Shown here piece after piece: positions 61,722-64,000 of a DNA stretch of 64,000 nt (its first letter is position 1; each line of letters begins with the position of its first letter). The position numbers were made by a program, and so were the translations under genes. Source of the stretch: Antitrichia curtipendula (taxonomy: Eukaryota > Streptophyta > Bryopsida > Hypnales > Leucodontaceae); contig OX579633.1 of NCBI GenBank assembly GCA_951230915.1, positions 6,174,145 to 6,238,144 of the forward strand, given 5' to 3'. The notes below the pieces were generated by a model. That model had not been told where the DNA came from. It searched no databases and saw nothing but the letters and a program-made list of their open reading frames with translations.

Positions 61722-62512
61722 TTATGTGCCAACAACCACTCTGTAACATACTTAGAAGTATGTTTGGGGTCATTGTCATGTTGAAAAATAACGTTCTCCT
61801 CTCCTAAATCATGCATGTGTATTGTATTCATAAGTTCCATCTCCAAAATTTCACGATACATAAATCTATCCATAGTTCCTTCTATGAGATGAAGGTTGCC
61901 AACTCCCTCCCAGCTCATGCATCCCCAAACCATAATACTTCCTCCCCCGAATTTGACAGTAGATAGCACATGTTTGTCTTGCAAACGCTCTCCATTCCTC
62001 CTCCAACAATATTGCCGCCCATCTTAGCTAACCAAATTGAATTTTGACTCATCTAAAAAAATCACATAACTCCAGTCCATCCAAGTTGCATGCTTGCACT
62101 TCTTTGCCCATAAATCTTGACGTGCCTTGCGTTTTTTCATTAGTAATGGCTTCTTAGTCTTCACACAGGCTTTCAATCCTTGTCTCTGAAGACTCCTTCG
62201 AACTGTGTCATCACTCAAATTCAATCCTTGAGATCGCAACTCTCTCCCCATTGCTGCAGCTGTACCATTAGATGGACATTGTAACAGCCTTACAACCTCA
62301 CAATCAGTACGTTCATTGAGAATTCGAGGTCTTCGTGGTGAATGCACATCTTTCAAATCACCTCTCACAGTAAACCTTCGCACTATATCAAGGCAGTTGC
62401 TTCAAGAAATTCCTAAAACTATTGAAATCTCAGAGTAAAAATACCCTCTCTCATGCATCCCAAGAATTAATTGACGTTGATCAAGAGCCCTTCTGGGAGC
62501 CATAGCTAATCG
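61722..62512 (-). pseudogene. Tc1/mariner transposase remnant
   Basis: Begins MAPRRALDQRQLILGMHERG, then helix-turn-helix sequence, VRRSLQRQGLKACVKTKKP, the first catalytic Asp region (SYVIFLDESKFNL), DGRQYCWRRNGERLQ, GGGSIMVWGCMSW and the second catalytic Asp region (NVIFQHDNDPKHTSK). The region with the third residue (Glu of DD34E, in SPDLNPIE-type sequence) is missing because of the truncation. In-frame stops are at 62,402-62,404 (TGA) and 62,024-62,026 (TAA); the frame is otherwise kept. Tc1-type transposases are common in animals and fungi and unusual in plants, where DD39D mariners prevail. Confidence 0.9.
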
Positions 62513-62819
62513 ACTATAATATGTGGCAACCACTTTGAATTCGAAAATGCAAGAAGTCTTTGTATATACATGTTCATCAACAAGATTTTTTGAATGCACA
62601 TCTTCTGTGCATATTGAATCAGAAACCCTTGGATGACACATTTCCCTTTCCTTCACTTGCAAGTGGCTCAATTTCAACACCCATGCACTTTTTGGACTTC
62701 CACCTGTCTCTAATACCATAGTTAGCGTAAAAAATCAGCTGCCATTTACAAAAATCAACAGCTACCACTACTAATTAAGGATCTTCATTACTGTCCGAAT
62801 ACTTTTGTTGACCACTGTA
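61722..62819 (-). mobile_element. truncated Tc1-type (DD34E) transposon
   Basis: The right terminus is CAGTGGTCAACAAAAGTATT on the minus strand, ending at 62,817 next to TA (62,818-62,819), a Tc1-like inverted repeat. The transposase reads leftwards. The other terminus and the 3' third of the ORF are missing: coding similarity stops abruptly at about 61,722, where another element end (CACTAGAAGAACCCC, minus strand) begins. The fragment lies between the two AIM24 copies. Confidence 0.85.
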
Positions 62820-63167
62820 TAACACGGTATACATCTTTTTGCTATTGTTGGCGGGCCAAAAGAATGTCGTACTTGAAGGAGTAAATCTAATGCCTTTCTT
62901 CACACAAATAAGTTGAAACTGGAATCTTGACCAATCATGTAAAGTTTCAAATGCTGTAGATAGAAATTGCAGTACGTTTTGGTGAATTTTACAAGTCAGT
63001 CCTTTATAACTCATTTGAAGCAAATCTAGAAATAGTTTACAAAAATTGAACCTAAGGATACTTTCTACTCTCACATTGTCTACTTTGGTGCAAACTTCAA
63101 AAAGTTACAAAACTTGTTTTATGAAACACATTTGAGTTTTCTCCATTTGTCCAAAACCCTTGGATCT
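62820..63167. other. spacer between the Tc1 remnant and AIM24 copy 2
   Basis: AT-rich, no supported gene. It replaces the sequence that in copy 1 encodes the last 18 residues and 3' flank. Confidence 0.45.
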
Positions 63168-63890
63168 TCAAGGAATTTCTTCATGCGGTTGCACCACTAC
63201 AAATCCTTGGCCACGACTCCCATCGAACTTCATCTGAAAAGATTCCCCGCTCCCTCTCCCAATAAACGTCTTCAACCCCACGTCCGTCTTGAAGTCGGGG
63301 ACGAGACCCCCGGACCACGCCACCGTCGCTTGCGGATCCGTGAACACAGGCGGGTACCCTGGCGCCACAACGAGCGTGAGCGGCTGCCCGTGACTCAGAA
63401 TCGCTACAAACCCTTGCCCTTGCAACCTCACATTGAACAGCCCGCCGGACACAATCGACGAGAGCTTCTTCATCATCGTGATCTTGTGCGAAACGCTGGG
63501 CTCGAACGCCAGAAGGTCGTCGCCGTTCACGACGATGGACTCGCCTTGAAGATAGAGCACCGTGACGCGCTTGCTGTTGTCCGCGAGGTACAGCTGCGCG
63601 CGGCCTTTCGTGGAGGCTTTCGTGAGAGAGGCGCCTTCGCCGGTGAGCTGCTTCTTCAGCATATTGCTCACGCCGTGGTCCAGCATGCCCTCGCGCTCGA
63701 ACTTGCAGTCGCCTTGGTAGGCCACCATGGAACCGGTCTTAATCCAAACGTGGCTGAGGGGGGCGCCGGTGGAGGATGGCATGCCGAGGTTCACTTGGAG
63801 GAAGCACAACTTCTCCACTTCGAAGATGGAGCCTTGCTTCTGCTGCTGGTCGCGCGTGTCGGCCACGAATTGCTGCAACGAGCACGCCAT
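63168..63890 (-). CDS. AIM24 family protein, intronless, copy 2 (shorter C-terminus)
   Basis: A 240-residue frame from ATG at 63,890 (MACSLQQ) to HEEIP-stop. It is nearly identical to copy 1, with a handful of changes (for example MDHGFSNMLKKQFTGEG becomes LDHGVSNMLKKQLTGEG). Similarity also covers about 100 bp upstream of the ATG. Directly after GAAGAAATTCC the two copies diverge, and copy 2 meets a TGA, losing the Gly/Ser-rich tail GGSSGGSGLSNLLM. All conserved AIM24 motifs remain, so the protein could still fold. The frame stays open upstream to 63,989, but the match of the ATG context to copy 1 supports 63,890. Confidence 0.88.
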   Translation of the reverse strand: MACSLQQFVADTRDQQQKQGSIFEVEKLCFLQVNLGMPSSTGAPLSHVWIKTGSMVAYQGDCKFEREGMLDHGVSNMLKKQLTGEGASLTKASTKGRAQLYLADNSKRVTVLYLQGESIVVNGDDLLAFEPSVSHKITMMKKLSSIVSGGLFNVRLQGQGFVAILSHGQPLTLVVAPGYPPVFTDPQATVAWSGGLVPDFKTDVGLKTFIGRGSGESFQMKFDGSRGQGFVVVQPHEEIP

Positions 63891-64000
63891 GGTGCTTCCA
63901 AACGCAAAGCCTTCAAACTCGAAGATATCGCGCTTCAAACTCAAACTCAAATTCTTCAGACTCCAATGCCTGATCTCAATCGTCTCCAAACTCCTCGATC

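Overview
The window is nuclear DNA of a land plant. Coding exons are GC-richer, with spliceosomal GT-AG introns, in an AT-rich, transposon-dense background. The short introns, a TIR-NBS-LRR gene in four exons, a Tc1-type (DD34E) transposase and an intronless bacterial-type AIM24 gene together suggest a non-seed plant, most likely a bryophyte. That placement is inference; no marker gene fixes the species.

Layout. 1-1,720: AT-rich DNA with a 232-bp CACTA-type foldback MITE. 1,720-9,698: a long GC-rich leader and a nine-exon ATG18/BCAS3-type WD40 gene (+). 10,700-13,300: a TIR element and a GC-rich unidentified block containing copy 1 of a dispersed repeat. 14,444-18,204: a TIR-NBS-LRR gene (+). 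18,200-28,560: mostly non-coding DNA with dispersed-repeat copy 2, a 972-bp TIR element, a foldback structure, a gene relic and a 175-bp MITE.

28,569-43,155: the most unusual region, an approximately 14.6-kb CACTA (En/Spm-type) transposon. Its ends carry dense TGCAACT-type subterminal repeats. It keeps the C-terminal part of a TNPD-like protein (DUF4216, minus strand) at the left and a TNPA-like protein (plus strand) at the right. Between them are intron-containing fragments of at least three unrelated host genes, all on the minus strand: organellar/bacterial-type aspartyl-tRNA synthetase (5' part), a GDSL esterase/lipase (3' part, lying inside an AspRS intron with a 14-bp shared junction) and a kinesin motor domain. 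It looks like a multi-gene Pack-CACTA. Both transposon ORFs carry in-frame stops, so this copy is probably non-autonomous.

43,156-48,970: repeats, including dispersed-repeat copy 3, which holds two nested MITEs (TA and TAA target duplications) that can be verified against the other copies, and a triplicated 220-bp block. 49,016-53,316: an APD-type membrane RING E3 ligase gene (+) with a MITE in an intron. 53,300-57,800: non-coding, AT-rich. 57,800-63,970: two close copies of an intronless AIM24 gene (minus strand) resembling actinobacterial proteins, with degenerate repeats of its 3' end and a truncated, stop-containing Tc1 element between the copies.

The intact genes serve unrelated functions (autophagy, immunity, ubiquitin ligation, AIM24 biology). 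They share a neighbourhood shaped by DNA transposons rather than any operon-like logic.
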